This document shows, one piece after another, positions 15,589 to 24,224 of a stretch of DNA of 33,673 nucleotides. The notes under the pieces are model-generated. The model made no database searches. It saw only the letters and a program-made list of their open reading frames with translations, and was not told the DNA's origin. The position numbers and the translations under genes are program-made. The number at the start of each line of letters is the position of its first letter. Position 1 is the stretch's first letter. Source of the stretch: Rhizobium sp. CCGE 510 (GTDB taxonomy: Bacteria > Pseudomonadota > Alphaproteobacteria > Rhizobiales > Rhizobiaceae); contig NZ_AEYF01000041.1 of the NCBI RefSeq assembly GCF_000292525.1, positions 1 to 33,673 on the forward strand, read 5' to 3'.

Positions 15589-16230
15589 ATGGGTTTCCGT
15601 TCCCTCGCGCAGTCGCTTCTCGTGACTGTCAGCATCGCGGCCGCAGCGACGACACCTGTTTTCGCACAGCAGCAACCGACGCCGGCCCAGGCCAAGCCGC
15701 CGGCTGCTGCTCCTGCCCAAGCCCCAGCTCCGACGCCGCAGCAGCCGAGTGCGGCCAGTCCGAATATCCAGGTGACACCCGGCCAGACCCAGCCGCAGGC
15801 ACCGGGTACGGTGAAATCCAATCACGGCGCATGGTCCGTGGTCTGTGACAAGCCGGCCGGCGCTTCGACCGAACAGTGCGCGCTGATGCAGAATGTCATC
15901 GCCGAGGATCGGCCGGAGGTCGGGCTTTCCGTCGTCGTGCTGAAGACGGCCGACCGCAAGTCGAAGATCCTCCGCGTGCTGGCGCCGCTCGGCGTGCTGC
16001 TGCCGAACGGCCTCGGGCTCAATGTCGACGGTAAGGATATCGGCCGCGCCTATTTCGTCCGCTGCTTCTCCGACGGCTGTTATGCCGAGGTCGTGCTCGA
16101 AGACGAGCTGCTGAAGACCTTCCGCAGCGGCGCCCAGGCAACCTTCATCGTCTTCCAGACCCCGGAAGAAGGCATCGGCATCCCGGTCGACCTCAAGGGT
16201 TTTGCCGAAGGTTTCGACGCCCTGCCTTGA
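15589..16230 (+). CDS. Invasion-associated locus B (IalB) family protein
   Basis: The 213-residue exported protein has a signal peptide (about residues 1-26, ending PVFAQ), a Pro/Ala/Gln-rich linker (about 27-70) and an IalB domain. Four cysteines are visible in the domain (VVCDKP, EQCALM, VRCFSDGCY), the pattern expected for paired disulfides. IalB was named from Bartonella erythrocyte invasion; in free-living and symbiotic rhizobia the function is unknown, probably envelope-related. AGAGG lies five bases before the ATG at 15589, so I prefer it over the ATG at 15565. A rearranged repeat copy follows it. Confidence 0.88.
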   Translation: MGFRSLAQSLLVTVSIAAAATTPVFAQQQPTPAQAKPPAAAPAQAPAPTPQQPSAASPNIQVTPGQTQPQAPGTVKSNHGAWSVVCDKPAGASTEQCALMQNVIAEDRPEVGLSVVVLKTADRKSKILRVLAPLGVLLPNGLGLNVDGKDIGRAYFVRCFSDGCYAEVVLEDELLKTFRSGAQATFIVFQTPEEGIGIPVDLKGFAEGFDALP

Positions 16231-16257
16231 GATCAGCTGGCGGCCTGCCGCGGGTCC

Positions 16258-16417
16258 GCCCCTCCGCCTGCCGGCACCAACCGGGGTCGAGCCGCGGGTC
16301 TCGACCCGTCCTTCGGACCCCCGCTTGCGGGGCGAAGGGGAATAGCCGCCCGCCGCCTTCCTCAACCTCAACGCCGCGTTTGGCACGTCCCCTCGCCCCG
16401 TTTTTAGGGTGAGGGGC
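16258..16417 (+). repeat. Rearranged copy of the fold-back repeat (copy E)
   Basis: It starts GCCCCTCCGCCTGCCGGCACC and ends GGTGAGGGGC like the other copies and includes CCCCGCTTGCGGGGCGAAGG. It differs in two ways: about 35-40 bases containing GGGTCGAG and CTCGACCC are inserted before the first hairpin, and the right arm of the second hairpin is lost. It lies between ialB and tldD. Confidence 0.75.
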
Positions 16418-16492
16418 AGCCATCCGCGCGAACCGGGCGGTGTCGCACGAGCCAAGATAACCTCATTTCACAAAGAATATTCCACCGCAGGG

Positions 16493-16522
16493 CTTCACTC
16501 CTTGTCACAGGGAGCCCTATCT
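16493..16522 (+). promoter_or_regulatory. Possible promoter for tldD
   Basis: CTTCAC (16493-16498) and CTATCT (16517-16522), 18 bases apart, resemble the rhizobial housekeeping pattern CTTGAC-N17-CTATAT. The tldD start is 45 bases further on. This is a match by eye only. Confidence 0.35.
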
Positions 16523-16567
16523 AAGGTGTAAGCGCATTCCCGAACGCATGCCCATTGGAGCCAGACC

Positions 16568-17983
16568 ATGACCACCGATCTCCTGACGCTATTCGATGCC
16601 GACGAAGCCACGATGCGTGGTCTGGTCGCCGAGGCCTTGGCCGGCGCCGATGACGGCGAGCTGTTTATCGAGCATGCGCAGGCGGAAGCGCTGACCTTCG
16701 ACAATGGCCGGCTGAAGGGCGGCAGCTTCAACACCGAGCAAGGGTTCGGGCTGCGCGCCGTTGCCGGCGAAGCGGTCGGTTTCGCCCATGCCGGTGATCT
16801 CTCGGTGGCGGCGCTGAAGCGGGCGGCGGATGCTGTGGGTGCAGTGACGCGCGGCTATTCCGGCTCCTATGCCGCAGCCCCGCAAGGCACCAACAAGAAA
16901 TTCTACGGCGACCAGAACCCGATCGGCCAACCGAGCTTCGAGGAAAAGGTCAAGGTGCTGCAGGACATCGACGCCTATCTCAGGGGCAAGGACGACAAGG
17001 TGCGGCAGGTGACGGCCTCGGTGGCGGCGAGCTGGCAGGTGGTCGACATCCTGCGCGCCGACGGACACCGCGTGCGCGACATCAGACCGATGACCCGCAT
17101 CAATATCTCGGTGATGGTCGGTGAAGGCGATCGGCAGGAGAGCGGCTCTTATGGCCACGGCGGGCGCATCGGCTTCGGCGACTTCATCGCCGAGGGCAGC
17201 TGGCAGTATGGCGCCGACGAGGCGCTGCGCCAGGCGCTCGTCAACCTCGAGGCAATCGATGCGCCGGCGGGCACGATGGACGTCGTTCTCGGCTCCGGCT
17301 GGCCGGGTGTGATGCTGCACGAGGCCGTCGGCCATGGGCTGGAAGGCGATTTCAACCGCAAGAAGACGTCGGCCTTCTCAGGGCTTCTCGGCCAGATGGT
17401 CGCCGCCCCCGGCGTGACCGTGGTCGACGACGGCACGATCGACAACCGCCGAGGCTCGATCACCATCGACGACGAGGGCACACCCTCCGGCTACAATGTG
17501 CTGATCGAGAACGGCAAGCTGGTCGGCTATATGCAGGATCGGCAGAATGCCCGGCTGATGGGCATGGCGCCCACCGGCAACGGCCGCCGCCAGGGTTATG
17601 CGCATGTGCCGATGCCGCGCATGACCAACACCTATATGCTCGGCGGCGACAAGACGCCCGAGGAAATCATCGCCTCGGTGAAGAAGGGCATCTATGCCGT
17701 CTCCTTCGGCGGCGGCCAGGTGGATATCACCTCCGGCAAGTTCGTCTTCGGCTGCACCGAGGCCTATCTGATCGAGAACGGCAAGGTCGGCGCACCGATC
17801 AAGGGCGCCATGCTGATCGGCAACGGTCCGGATGCGATGAAGCGGGTATCGATGATCGGCAACGACATGAAGCTCGATACCGGCATCGGCAATTGCGGCA
17901 AGGGCGGCCAATGGGTTCCCGTCGGCGTCGGCCAGCCGCATCTGCGCATGGACCAGGTGACGGTCGGCGGCACCCAGACCTGA
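16568..17983 (+). CDS. tldD: Metalloprotease TldD
   Basis: TldD is the catalytic half of the TldD/TldE (PmbA) protease, which degrades unfolded peptides and matures some modified peptides in the cytoplasm. The zinc motif HEAVGH is at residues 251-256 (MLHEAVGHGLEGDFN), and C-terminal blocks such as GGGQVDITSGKFVFGCTEAYLIENG fit the family. The length, 471 residues, is normal. The partner gene tldE/pmbA is not in this window. GGAG lies 10 bases before the ATG. The GNAT gene follows after 17 bases and is probably co-transcribed. Confidence 0.96.
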   Translation: MTTDLLTLFDADEATMRGLVAEALAGADDGELFIEHAQAEALTFDNGRLKGGSFNTEQGFGLRAVAGEAVGFAHAGDLSVAALKRAADAVGAVTRGYSGSYAAAPQGTNKKFYGDQNPIGQPSFEEKVKVLQDIDAYLRGKDDKVRQVTASVAASWQVVDILRADGHRVRDIRPMTRINISVMVGEGDRQESGSYGHGGRIGFGDFIAEGSWQYGADEALRQALVNLEAIDAPAGTMDVVLGSGWPGVMLHEAVGHGLEGDFNRKKTSAFSGLLGQMVAAPGVTVVDDGTIDNRRGSITIDDEGTPSGYNVLIENGKLVGYMQDRQNARLMGMAPTGNGRRQGYAHVPMPRMTNTYMLGGDKTPEEIIASVKKGIYAVSFGGGQVDITSGKFVFGCTEAYLIENGKVGAPIKGAMLIGNGPDAMKRVSMIGNDMKLDTGIGNCGKGGQWVPVGVGQPHLRMDQVTVGGTQT

Positions 17984-18000
17984 GGCGAAAGGAGCCCGTG

Positions 18001-18492
18001 ATGGCACAGGTCGAGATCAGGCGTTTCACGGAAGATGATGCCGATGCCGTGCTTTCGGTGATCCTGCCGATCCAGCGCCAGGAATTCGGCATCGATATCA
18101 CTGCCGATGCGCAGCCGGATCTGCGGGTCATCCCGGATTTCTATCAGTCCGGCAAGGGGCAGTTCTGGGTCGCCGTCAGGGATGGTGCCATCGTCGGCAC
18201 GCTGGGCTTGAAGGATATCGGCAATAACCAGGCGGCGCTGCGCAAGATGTTCGTCGCCGCCGAGGTTCGCGGCGGCGAACACGGCGTGGCGGCGCTGCTC
18301 CTTGACCGCCTGTTTTCCCATGCCAGCGATGCCGGCCTCACCGATATCTTTCTCGGCACCACAGACAAGTTCGTCGCCGCCCATCGGTTCTACGAGAAGA
18401 ACGGCTTTACCGAGGTCGCCAAGAGCGCCCTGCCTCGCGCCTTCCCGCTGATGGCGATGGACACCAAGTTTTATCGACACAAGCTCGGCTGA
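18001..18492 (+). CDS. GNAT family N-acetyltransferase
   Basis: This is a 163-residue, single GNAT-domain protein. MAQVEIRRFTEDDADAVL is a typical first strand and helix; the acetyl-CoA region is around MFVAAEVRGGEHGVAALLLDRL, and HRFYEKNGFTEV is the characteristic last motif. The substrate is unknown. AAAGGAG lies directly upstream of the ATG at 18001, and the gene begins 17 bases after tldD, so the two form a short operon. It converges with the MazG-like gene with 28 bases between. Confidence 0.9.
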   Translation: MAQVEIRRFTEDDADAVLSVILPIQRQEFGIDITADAQPDLRVIPDFYQSGKGQFWVAVRDGAIVGTLGLKDIGNNQAALRKMFVAAEVRGGEHGVAALLLDRLFSHASDAGLTDIFLGTTDKFVAAHRFYEKNGFTEVAKSALPRAFPLMAMDTKFYRHKLG

Positions 18493-18520
18493 CTCCAGCA
18501 GCCGGCAATGCATCAGCTCT

Positions 18521-18829
18521 TCAGCACGTCGGCTGGCTGAACAGCCACTTCCGCTCGATCGCCGCGGCAAGATCGATATCGTTGCGGCGGGCAAACAGCA
18601 GGAGATGTCCGAGAAGGTCGGCAGTCTCGTCGGCCAGATCGCGCCGCATGTCTTCAGGCGAGCGGCCTTTTGCACGGCCGCGCCCGGTCAGCCGGTTCCA
18701 GGCCTGGGTCAGTTCACCCATTTCCTCCTGCAGCTTCAGCAGGAACCAGTCGGCGTCGCGCTCGATGCCGTTGGCGGCGACATGGGCAGAGGAAGAGATT
18801 TCGAACTGGTCGGCAAGACGACGCAACAT
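18521..18829 (-). CDS. MazG-like nucleotide pyrophosphohydrolase
   Basis: The 102-residue all-helical protein has the metal-binding pattern of the MazG/HisE superfamily, KLQEEMGELTQAW then DLADETADLLGHLLL. Such enzymes split nucleoside triphosphates to monophosphate and diphosphate, often as house-cleaning. It is too unlike HisE in detail, and too isolated from his genes, to be called HisE. I chose the ATG at 18829 because AAGGAG lies eight bases upstream. The carboxypeptidase gene ends 82 bases upstream on the same strand. Confidence 0.85.
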   Translation of the reverse strand: MLRRLADQFEISSSAHVAANGIERDADWFLLKLQEEMGELTQAWNRLTGRGRAKGRSPEDMRRDLADETADLLGHLLLFARRNDIDLAAAIERKWLFSQPTC

Positions 18830-18911
18830 CGGCGTTCTCCTTTTGTTTATGGAAGAGACGCTGATTCCCGATGCGTGTCCAGCGGCAATTGCCCGACTGC
18901 CGCGGTGACGT

Positions 18912-20195
18912 TCAGCCGTGGTCCGGCAGCAGCATGCAGTCATAGGAGCGCTGCTTCAGCGCATCGCAGGCCGAGACCGCGGCGTCCTTGCTGGCGAAGC
19001 CGACGAAGCGGGCGCGATAGATCTTGTTGGCGCCTTTCCCGACCGCCTCGGTATAGGGCGAGGCGGAACTGAGCGGCGCGCCGCCTTCAGACTTGGCTTG
19101 GGCGAGAAGCGCACGCGCGGCATCGGCGCTCGGAGCGGCCGAGATCTGGATCTGCCAGTCGCCAACGGTCTTGTCTGCCGACATTTTCGGCGCCTTGCCG
19201 GCGTTCAGGATTTCGTCCATCGCGACCGGACGCTCCAGCGGCACGACGGTGTCATCGGCATAGGCCAGGCTCTTTGCTGCCAGATCGTCGGCCTGGCGCG
19301 GTGCGCTGAGCGGCACCGGAACATCGGAATCATCGGCGGCGGAGGCGACTTCGACGGGCTCCCTGGCGCCGACGCTCGCCACCAGCTTGGCGCCGCCGGA
19401 AGACGAGGCACGGCCGAGATAACGGTCGAGCAGACCGGCCATCTTGGCGTCGCGGCTGCGGGCGGTGCGGCCGCCGAGCACGACGCCGACGACGCGCCGA
19501 TTGCCGTCCTTGACGGCGCTGACGAGGTTGAAGCCGGAGGCGTTGGTATAGCCGGTCTTGATGCCGTCCATGCCCTGGTAGCGGTACATGAGATTGTTGT
19601 GGCCGCGCACGGTGCGGCCGCGGAAATTGAAGCTTGCCGCCGAAAACAGCCGGTATTCGTTCGGATAGTTCTTCATCAGCGCGATGGCGAGCGTCGACAT
19701 GTCACGCGCCGTGGTGACCTGACGACCGTCCGGCAGGCCTGAGGCGTTGACGAAGACGGTGCGGCTCATGCCGAGCTGGCGGGCTTTGGCGGTCATCATC
19801 CCGGCAAAACCGCTTTCCGAGCCGCCGAGCTTTTCGCCCATGGCGGAGGCTGCATCATTGGCGGATTTAATGATCATTCCATAGACCGCCTCGCGCACGG
19901 TGATCGTGCCACCAGCCTTGACGCCAAGCTTGGTCGGCGGCCGAGACGCGGCGTATTTCGACATTTTGATCGGCGTATCCCAGGCGATCTTGCCGCGCTT
20001 CAGAGCTTCGAAGGTGAGATAGAGCGTCATCATCTTCGTCAGCGAGGCCGGATGGTTCAGTGTGTCGGCGTTTTCGGCGGCGAGAACCTTGCCGGTGCGG
20101 GCATCGAGGACCAGCGAGGCGCTGCCGGCCAGGGCCGCAAGAGGCGCCGATACGGCAAGCGTCACGGTCAAAACAGCCGCCAGAAGCGTTCTCAT
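18912..20195 (-). CDS. D-alanyl-D-alanine carboxypeptidase with C-terminal SPOR domain
   Basis: This 427-residue secreted penicillin-binding protein trims the terminal D-Ala from peptidoglycan stem peptides. It has a signal peptide (residues 1-24) and the three active-site motifs SLTK (S51, K54), SAN (S111, N113) and KTG (213-215). After a low-complexity linker, the last 80 or so residues (from VGDWQIQISAAPS to the end) form a SPOR domain, which binds glycan strands lacking stem peptides and recruits proteins to the division septum. The start at 20195 has AAGGGGAA upstream; a longer frame from 20264 lacks support. The fusion suggests septal action. Confidence 0.93.
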   Translation of the reverse strand: MRTLLAAVLTVTLAVSAPLAALAGSASLVLDARTGKVLAAENADTLNHPASLTKMMTLYLTFEALKRGKIAWDTPIKMSKYAASRPPTKLGVKAGGTITVREAVYGMIIKSANDAASAMGEKLGGSESGFAGMMTAKARQLGMSRTVFVNASGLPDGRQVTTARDMSTLAIALMKNYPNEYRLFSAASFNFRGRTVRGHNNLMYRYQGMDGIKTGYTNASGFNLVSAVKDGNRRVVGVVLGGRTARSRDAKMAGLLDRYLGRASSSGGAKLVASVGAREPVEVASAADDSDVPVPLSAPRQADDLAAKSLAYADDTVVPLERPVAMDEILNAGKAPKMSADKTVGDWQIQISAAPSADAARALLAQAKSEGGAPLSSASPYTEAVGKGANKIYRARFVGFASKDAAVSACDALKQRSYDCMLLPDHG

Positions 20196-20415
20196 GCAGT
20201 TCCCCTTGATGCGTCGGCTCTCGATAGGATCGGCGTTTGTGCCGTATTGTGACAGAAGCCGCAAGTTTGGCGCGACTTTGAGGCAACGCCTATCATTTTT
20301 CTAGTCTTTTCATCGTCTTGGTTAACAGGAAATGAGAGACCTGTGCGAAATTGGGATTCAGCAAGGCTTAAGCCGCGCTTGCTACTTTCCCGCAAATGTT
20401 GAGGACAGGCGCCGC

Positions 20416-21453
20416 ATGACCGGGAAATTGAAACGACTGGCGAAACGCGCAGCGATCGGCGCCGGGCTCGAGCTTTCCTGGCTTCTCGCGGCCGCCGGCC
20501 TGATGCGCGAAGCGCGCGGACGCGGCGTCATCTTCACGCTGCATCACGTCCGCCCGCACGTGCCGGAGGCTTTCGAGCCGAACGCACATCTCGAAATCAC
20601 CCCGCAATTTCTCGATACGGCGCTGCGGCGCCTGAGGCGGGAGGGCTATCGCTTCGTGCCGCTCGACCAAGTGCCGGCGCTGCTGGCGGAGCCCGAGGGT
20701 GGGAAGCCGTTTGCAGCCTTCACCCTCGACGACGGCTATATCAACAATCTGGAGCATGCGCTGCCGGTGTTCGAACAGCACCGGGCGCCGTTTACGGTGT
20801 TCGTCGCCCAGGGTTTTGCCGAGGGCTCGCACAGTATCTGGTGGGAGACGCTTGCCGTCCTCCTGCGCCGGGCTGGGGAAATCCGCTTCGATTTCGGTGG
20901 CGGCAGCGAGCGCCTGGCGCTCGACAATCCGCAGCAACAATGGGATGCCTTCGACCGCTTCGCCGCTTATGTCCACCGCTCCGACGAGGCGCGTGCCATT
21001 GCTGCAATCGACATTCTGGCGCGGGAAAACGGCATCGAGCCGACCGACATCACCCGCGAGCTGGTGATGGAGCCCGGCCAGTTGCAATGGCTGGCGACCC
21101 ATCCGCTCGCAACACTCGGCGCCCATACGATCAGCCATCGGGCGCTGGCCCGGCTGCCGGAAGCCGAAGCGCGGATCGAGATGCAGGTTTCGGCCGATTA
21201 CGTCGAGGCGGTGACCGGCATCCGTCCCGTGACGATCGCCTATCCCTACGGCACACCGGTGGCGGCGACCGGCCGCGAGGCGGCGATTGCCCGCAATCTC
21301 GGCTTTCAGGCTGCGGTCACCACCCAGCCGGGCCTGCCGGTCACGCGGCAAACCGCCTATCTCTCGCGCATTTCGCTGAACGGCTTCTACCAGAAGCGAC
21401 GCTACGTCTCAGCCCTTGCCTCTGGCATTCCGCTGAAGCTGATGGGAAAATAG
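20416..21453 (+). CDS. Polysaccharide deacetylase family protein
   Basis: The 345-residue protein is a NodB-type (carbohydrate esterase 4) deacetylase. The first metal motif is FTLDDGY and the second HTISH (H-[ST]-x-x-H), with IAYPYGTP as the later motif. The N terminus has a hydrophobic stretch (about residues 17-30, GLELSWLLAAAGLM), which may be an anchor. The substrate could be a cell-surface polysaccharide; it is not the nodulation NodB itself, which is shorter and sits among nod genes. I prefer the ATG at 20416 (GAGG and AGG nearby); a frame from 20332 is also open. It converges with pdxH with six bases between. Confidence 0.85.
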   Translation: MTGKLKRLAKRAAIGAGLELSWLLAAAGLMREARGRGVIFTLHHVRPHVPEAFEPNAHLEITPQFLDTALRRLRREGYRFVPLDQVPALLAEPEGGKPFAAFTLDDGYINNLEHALPVFEQHRAPFTVFVAQGFAEGSHSIWWETLAVLLRRAGEIRFDFGGGSERLALDNPQQQWDAFDRFAAYVHRSDEARAIAAIDILARENGIEPTDITRELVMEPGQLQWLATHPLATLGAHTISHRALARLPEAEARIEMQVSADYVEAVTGIRPVTIAYPYGTPVAATGREAAIARNLGFQAAVTTQPGLPVTRQTAYLSRISLNGFYQKRRYVSALASGIPLKLMGK

Positions 21454-21459
21454 GGCCGC

Positions 21460-22080
21460 TTACGGATACATCCTGACCTTGTCCCATGCGCCTTCCGGCA
21501 AGGGCCGGCGAAATTCGACCCGGTCATGCAGGCGGAAGTTCTGGTCCTTCCAGAATTCGATCGAGGTCGGCCGGATGCGGAAGCCAGACCAGTGGGCGGG
21601 GCGGGGAATATCGCCGATGGCGTAACGCGCGGTATATTCGGCCACGGCCTTCTCCAGCGCGAAGCGGCTTTCCAGCGGGCGGGATTGTTTCGAGGCCCAG
21701 GCACCGATGCGGCTGCCGCGCGCCCGCGTCTTGAAATAGGCGTCGGCTTCGGCATCGGTGACGATCTCGACCGGGCCACGCAGCCTGACCTGGCGACGCA
21801 GGCTTTTCCAGTGAAAGCACATGGCCGCCTTTTTCTGGCCCAGAATTTCACGGCCTTTCTGACTCTCGAAATTGGTGTAGAAGACGAAACCGTCGTCATC
21901 GAATCCCTTCAGGAGAACCATGCGGACATTGGGAAGACCATCCTCATCGACCGTCGCCAGCGCCACGGCGTTCGGGTCGTTGGGTTCGGAACTTTCCGCT
22001 TCTCCAAGCCATTCGGCAAAGAGCTTGAAGGGCTCGCCACTTTCGGTAAAGTCACCGCTTGTTAACTCGTTTGCCGACAT
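21460..22080 (-). CDS. pdxH: Pyridoxamine 5'-phosphate oxidase
   Basis: PdxH oxidises pyridoxamine or pyridoxine phosphate to pyridoxal phosphate with FMN, in vitamin B6 synthesis and salvage. The 206-residue protein has the family blocks NAVALATVDEDGLPNVRMVLLKG, FYTNFESQKGREI, the FHWKSLRRQVRLRG segment and the C-terminal FRRPLPEGAWDKVRMYP. Length and motifs are normal, so it is likely functional. It is divergent from the lipoprotein gene with only 65 bases between starts, which must hold both promoters. Confidence 0.97.
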   Translation of the reverse strand: MSANELTSGDFTESGEPFKLFAEWLGEAESSEPNDPNAVALATVDEDGLPNVRMVLLKGFDDDGFVFYTNFESQKGREILGQKKAAMCFHWKSLRRQVRLRGPVEIVTDAEADAYFKTRARGSRIGAWASKQSRPLESRFALEKAVAEYTARYAIGDIPRPAHWSGFRIRPTSIEFWKDQNFRLHDRVEFRRPLPEGAWDKVRMYP

Positions 22081-22145
22081 ATTGGTTCAAATGCCCCGGA
22101 TTATTCAAAACTCGCCCAGCTTTCGATAACTGGACAGGATGCAGG

Positions 22146-22604
22146 GTGGAAGTCATAGCAAAGTCATATCGCCATACAAAGGGCCTGCGGCGACGCAGCA
22201 GCGTGTTCTTCGTCATCGGCGTTGCAATGCTTTCGCTTTCCGGCTGCCTTGCAGGCGGCATGGATTTTCTCAGCGAAGCCAAGGTCGACAGGTCGGTGGC
22301 AACCGGCACCGTGCCGCAGACGCCGCCGAGCACCGATACGCTCTCCGACGAGATGACCGTGCGCAATGCCGTGACCTCGGCCGATGTGCAAAGGCTCGAG
22401 GGCCAACCGCTTCCCTGGGCGAACGCATCGACCGGCAGTGCCGGCGTCATCGATACGATCGTCGAGAACAACGAATCAGGCCAGGTCTGCCGCCAATTCC
22501 GCACCACGCGGCATTCCTATGTCGGGATCGCCAAATTCTACGGCAAGACCTGCCTTGTCGGCGGCGGCAACTGGCAGCTTTTGAGTTTCCAGCCAGAAAG
22601 TTGA
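22146..22604 (+). CDS. RT0821/Lpp0805-type surface lipoprotein
   Basis: The protein, about 152 residues, has a basic N terminus and a lipoprotein signal ending LSLSGC, so the cysteine would be lipidated. The C-terminal part, with SGQVCRQFRTTRHSYVGIAKFYGKTCLVGGGNWQLL, resembles the 17-kDa-like RT0821/Lpp0805 surface protein family of alphaproteobacteria. The start is not certain: GTG at 22146 has AGGA six bases upstream and gives a sensible signal peptide, while the open frame from 22059 would run into the start of pdxH. Function unknown; probably envelope. Confidence 0.75.
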   Translation: MEVIAKSYRHTKGLRRRSSVFFVIGVAMLSLSGCLAGGMDFLSEAKVDRSVATGTVPQTPPSTDTLSDEMTVRNAVTSADVQRLEGQPLPWANASTGSAGVIDTIVENNESGQVCRQFRTTRHSYVGIAKFYGKTCLVGGGNWQLLSFQPES

Positions 22605-22869
22605 TCCGGCTCGCCAACAGGTTAACGCCTGACGGCTTTCTGCCGCATGCTTAGCAAAGAGCTAACCATTCGCTGCAAAACATCGCACATCTCTCCCCAG
22701 AAATAAGAAGTGATTAGCAACTCCGACGCACGATCAGCGTTGAGAGGGGTTGTCCCTGCCTTTGCGGCGGGATGGCGCGTTCCGAGTTGATATTGAGCTT
22801 TTACTATTGGAATTTCGGGATGCTGGGCAAGGACGTGGCTTCCCGCATCGCAACATCGGCGGTTTTGAC
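22605..22869. other. Intergenic region before the DnaJ-like gene; nothing recognised
   Basis: These 265 bases contain no gene I can support. The DnaJ reading frame stays open upstream to 22750, but that part has no J-domain similarity and no ribosome site. The promoter for the DnaJ-like gene is presumably here; no convincing -35/-10 pair is visible. Confidence 0.5.
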
Positions 22870-24102
22870 ATGCGCGATCCTTATAAAATTCTGGGCGTCA
22901 GGCGCGACGCGGCAGCAGACGAGATCAAGGCGGCTTGGCGCAATATGGCCAAATCAGCCCATCCCGACCACAATCAGAGCGACCCGACGGCAACCGCCCG
23001 GTTCGCCGAGATCGGCCGCGCCTATGAAACGCTGAAGGATCCGCGCAAACGCAGCCTGTTCGACACTGCCGTGCGGATGGCGGAAGCCAAGAAAAACGAA
23101 CAGACGATCATGCAGCAGCGCCAGGCAGCGCGCGAGGCTGCCGTGCGCGCCAAGGCGGCGAAGGCCAATGCCGAGCGGGTAATGGAAGAGCTTGCGCGCG
23201 CCGCCCAGAAGGCGGCTGCCGAGGGCTCCAGACAACAGGCAGGATCCGCTGAGCCCGCCGACGAAATGGTCGAGCGCATTTTCGGCGCCCAGGCCCGTGC
23301 CGCTGGCGGCCAGGCGCAAGGTCGCGCGCAACAGGCACAATATCAGCAGGCTCAATACCAGCAGACCCAAAACCCGCAGGCCCAAAACCAACAGACCCAG
23401 AACCAGCAGGCCCAGAACCAGCAGACGGGCGAGACCGGCAGGCGCGTCGATGGCGACGCCGCCGATACCGACAGCAAGGCCGACGAGGAAACAAGTGAGA
23501 TTGCAGCCAATGCAGCTGCCAACCTGCCGCTGCCGCTCAGCATCCTGACCTCCCTGGTGCGCCGCTTTACCGGCGCCAAGGATACCGGCCTGGAAAAAGC
23601 ACCGGATGAGGTGGCGACGGCGACGGTTTCGATCGACGACGTCTTGAAGAGCGGCTGGATCACCGCCTCACTGCCGGAAGGCCGCGAGATCGGCTTCGCA
23701 TTGCCGGCAGGCACGACCGACGGTTACGAGCTGCGGCTCAAGGGACAGGGCTTCAAGCTGCCGGGCATGCAGCGCGGCGATGCCGTCATCAACATTCGCA
23801 TCGCCCCCGATCCGCGCTTCACGGTCGATGGTTTCGATCTGCATGCCGTGCTGCCGCTCAGCATCGAAAATGCCGTTCTCGGCACCGAGGCGCGCATCGA
23901 GGGCCCAAGCGGGCCGCTCAACATTACGGTGCCCGCATGGTCGGGCTCGGACAAGACGATCAGCATCCCCGGCCAGGGACTGCCCCGCGAAGAAGGCGGC
24001 AGAGGCGATCTCGTCGTCGAATTGCGCATTATCCTGTGGGAAAAACCCGACGACAAAGTCACCGATCTGATGCGGAGCATGCGCGAAGGCCTGTTCCTGT
24101 GA
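22870..24102 (+). CDS. DnaJ-like co-chaperone without zinc fingers (CbpA-like)
   Basis: The 410-residue protein has an N-terminal J domain (residues 1-66) with the HPD motif that stimulates DnaK ATPase, and a C-terminal DnaJ substrate-binding region (about 250-400, with GYELRLKGQGFKLPG and DLVVELRI). The CxxCxGxG zinc fingers of true DnaJ are absent, and there are no cysteines. The middle (about 66-250) is a long charged, alanine-rich helix and then a Q/N-rich tandem repeat (154-183). It resembles CbpA-type co-chaperones. The start at 22870 follows the usual MRDPYKILGV. The fabI gene follows after 122 bases. Confidence 0.88.
   Translation: MRDPYKILGVRRDAAADEIKAAWRNMAKSAHPDHNQSDPTATARFAEIGRAYETLKDPRKRSLFDTAVRMAEAKKNEQTIMQQRQAAREAAVRAKAAKANAERVMEELARAAQKAAAEGSRQQAGSAEPADEMVERIFGAQARAAGGQAQGRAQQAQYQQAQYQQTQNPQAQNQQTQNQQAQNQQTGETGRRVDGDAADTDSKADEETSEIAANAAANLPLPLSILTSLVRRFTGAKDTGLEKAPDEVATATVSIDDVLKSGWITASLPEGREIGFALPAGTTDGYELRLKGQGFKLPGMQRGDAVINIRIAPDPRFTVDGFDLHAVLPLSIENAVLGTEARIEGPSGPLNITVPAWSGSDKTISIPGQGLPREEGGRGDLVVELRIILWEKPDDKVTDLMRSMREGLFL
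23329..23427 (+). repeat. 15-bp in-frame tandem repeat encoding QQAQ(Y/N)-type pentapeptides
   Basis: Six units of 15 bases (23329-23418) and part of a seventh encode QQAQY, QQAQY, QQTQN, PQAQN, QQTQN, QQAQN, QQT. The units are similar at the DNA level (consensus CAGCAGRCCCARAAC), indicating recent expansion. The array lies in the linker between the J domain and the substrate-binding domain of the DnaJ-like protein. Confidence 0.9.
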
Positions 24103-24224
24103 AATATTTATGACTTTCGCACCCTTTGTTACGATACCTAACAGTTGATGATCCAGGCCAAGCTTGAACCGATTAGCGGCCTATGCCATAGGCAGGATCA
24201 ATTAGAATTCCTAGGGAGCGAAAT

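Noticed and set aside
22750..22869. An N-terminal extension of the DnaJ-like protein
   Set aside because: The frame is open but has no ribosome site, and J-domain proteins normally start at MRDPY; the extra part shows no similarity to anything I recognise.
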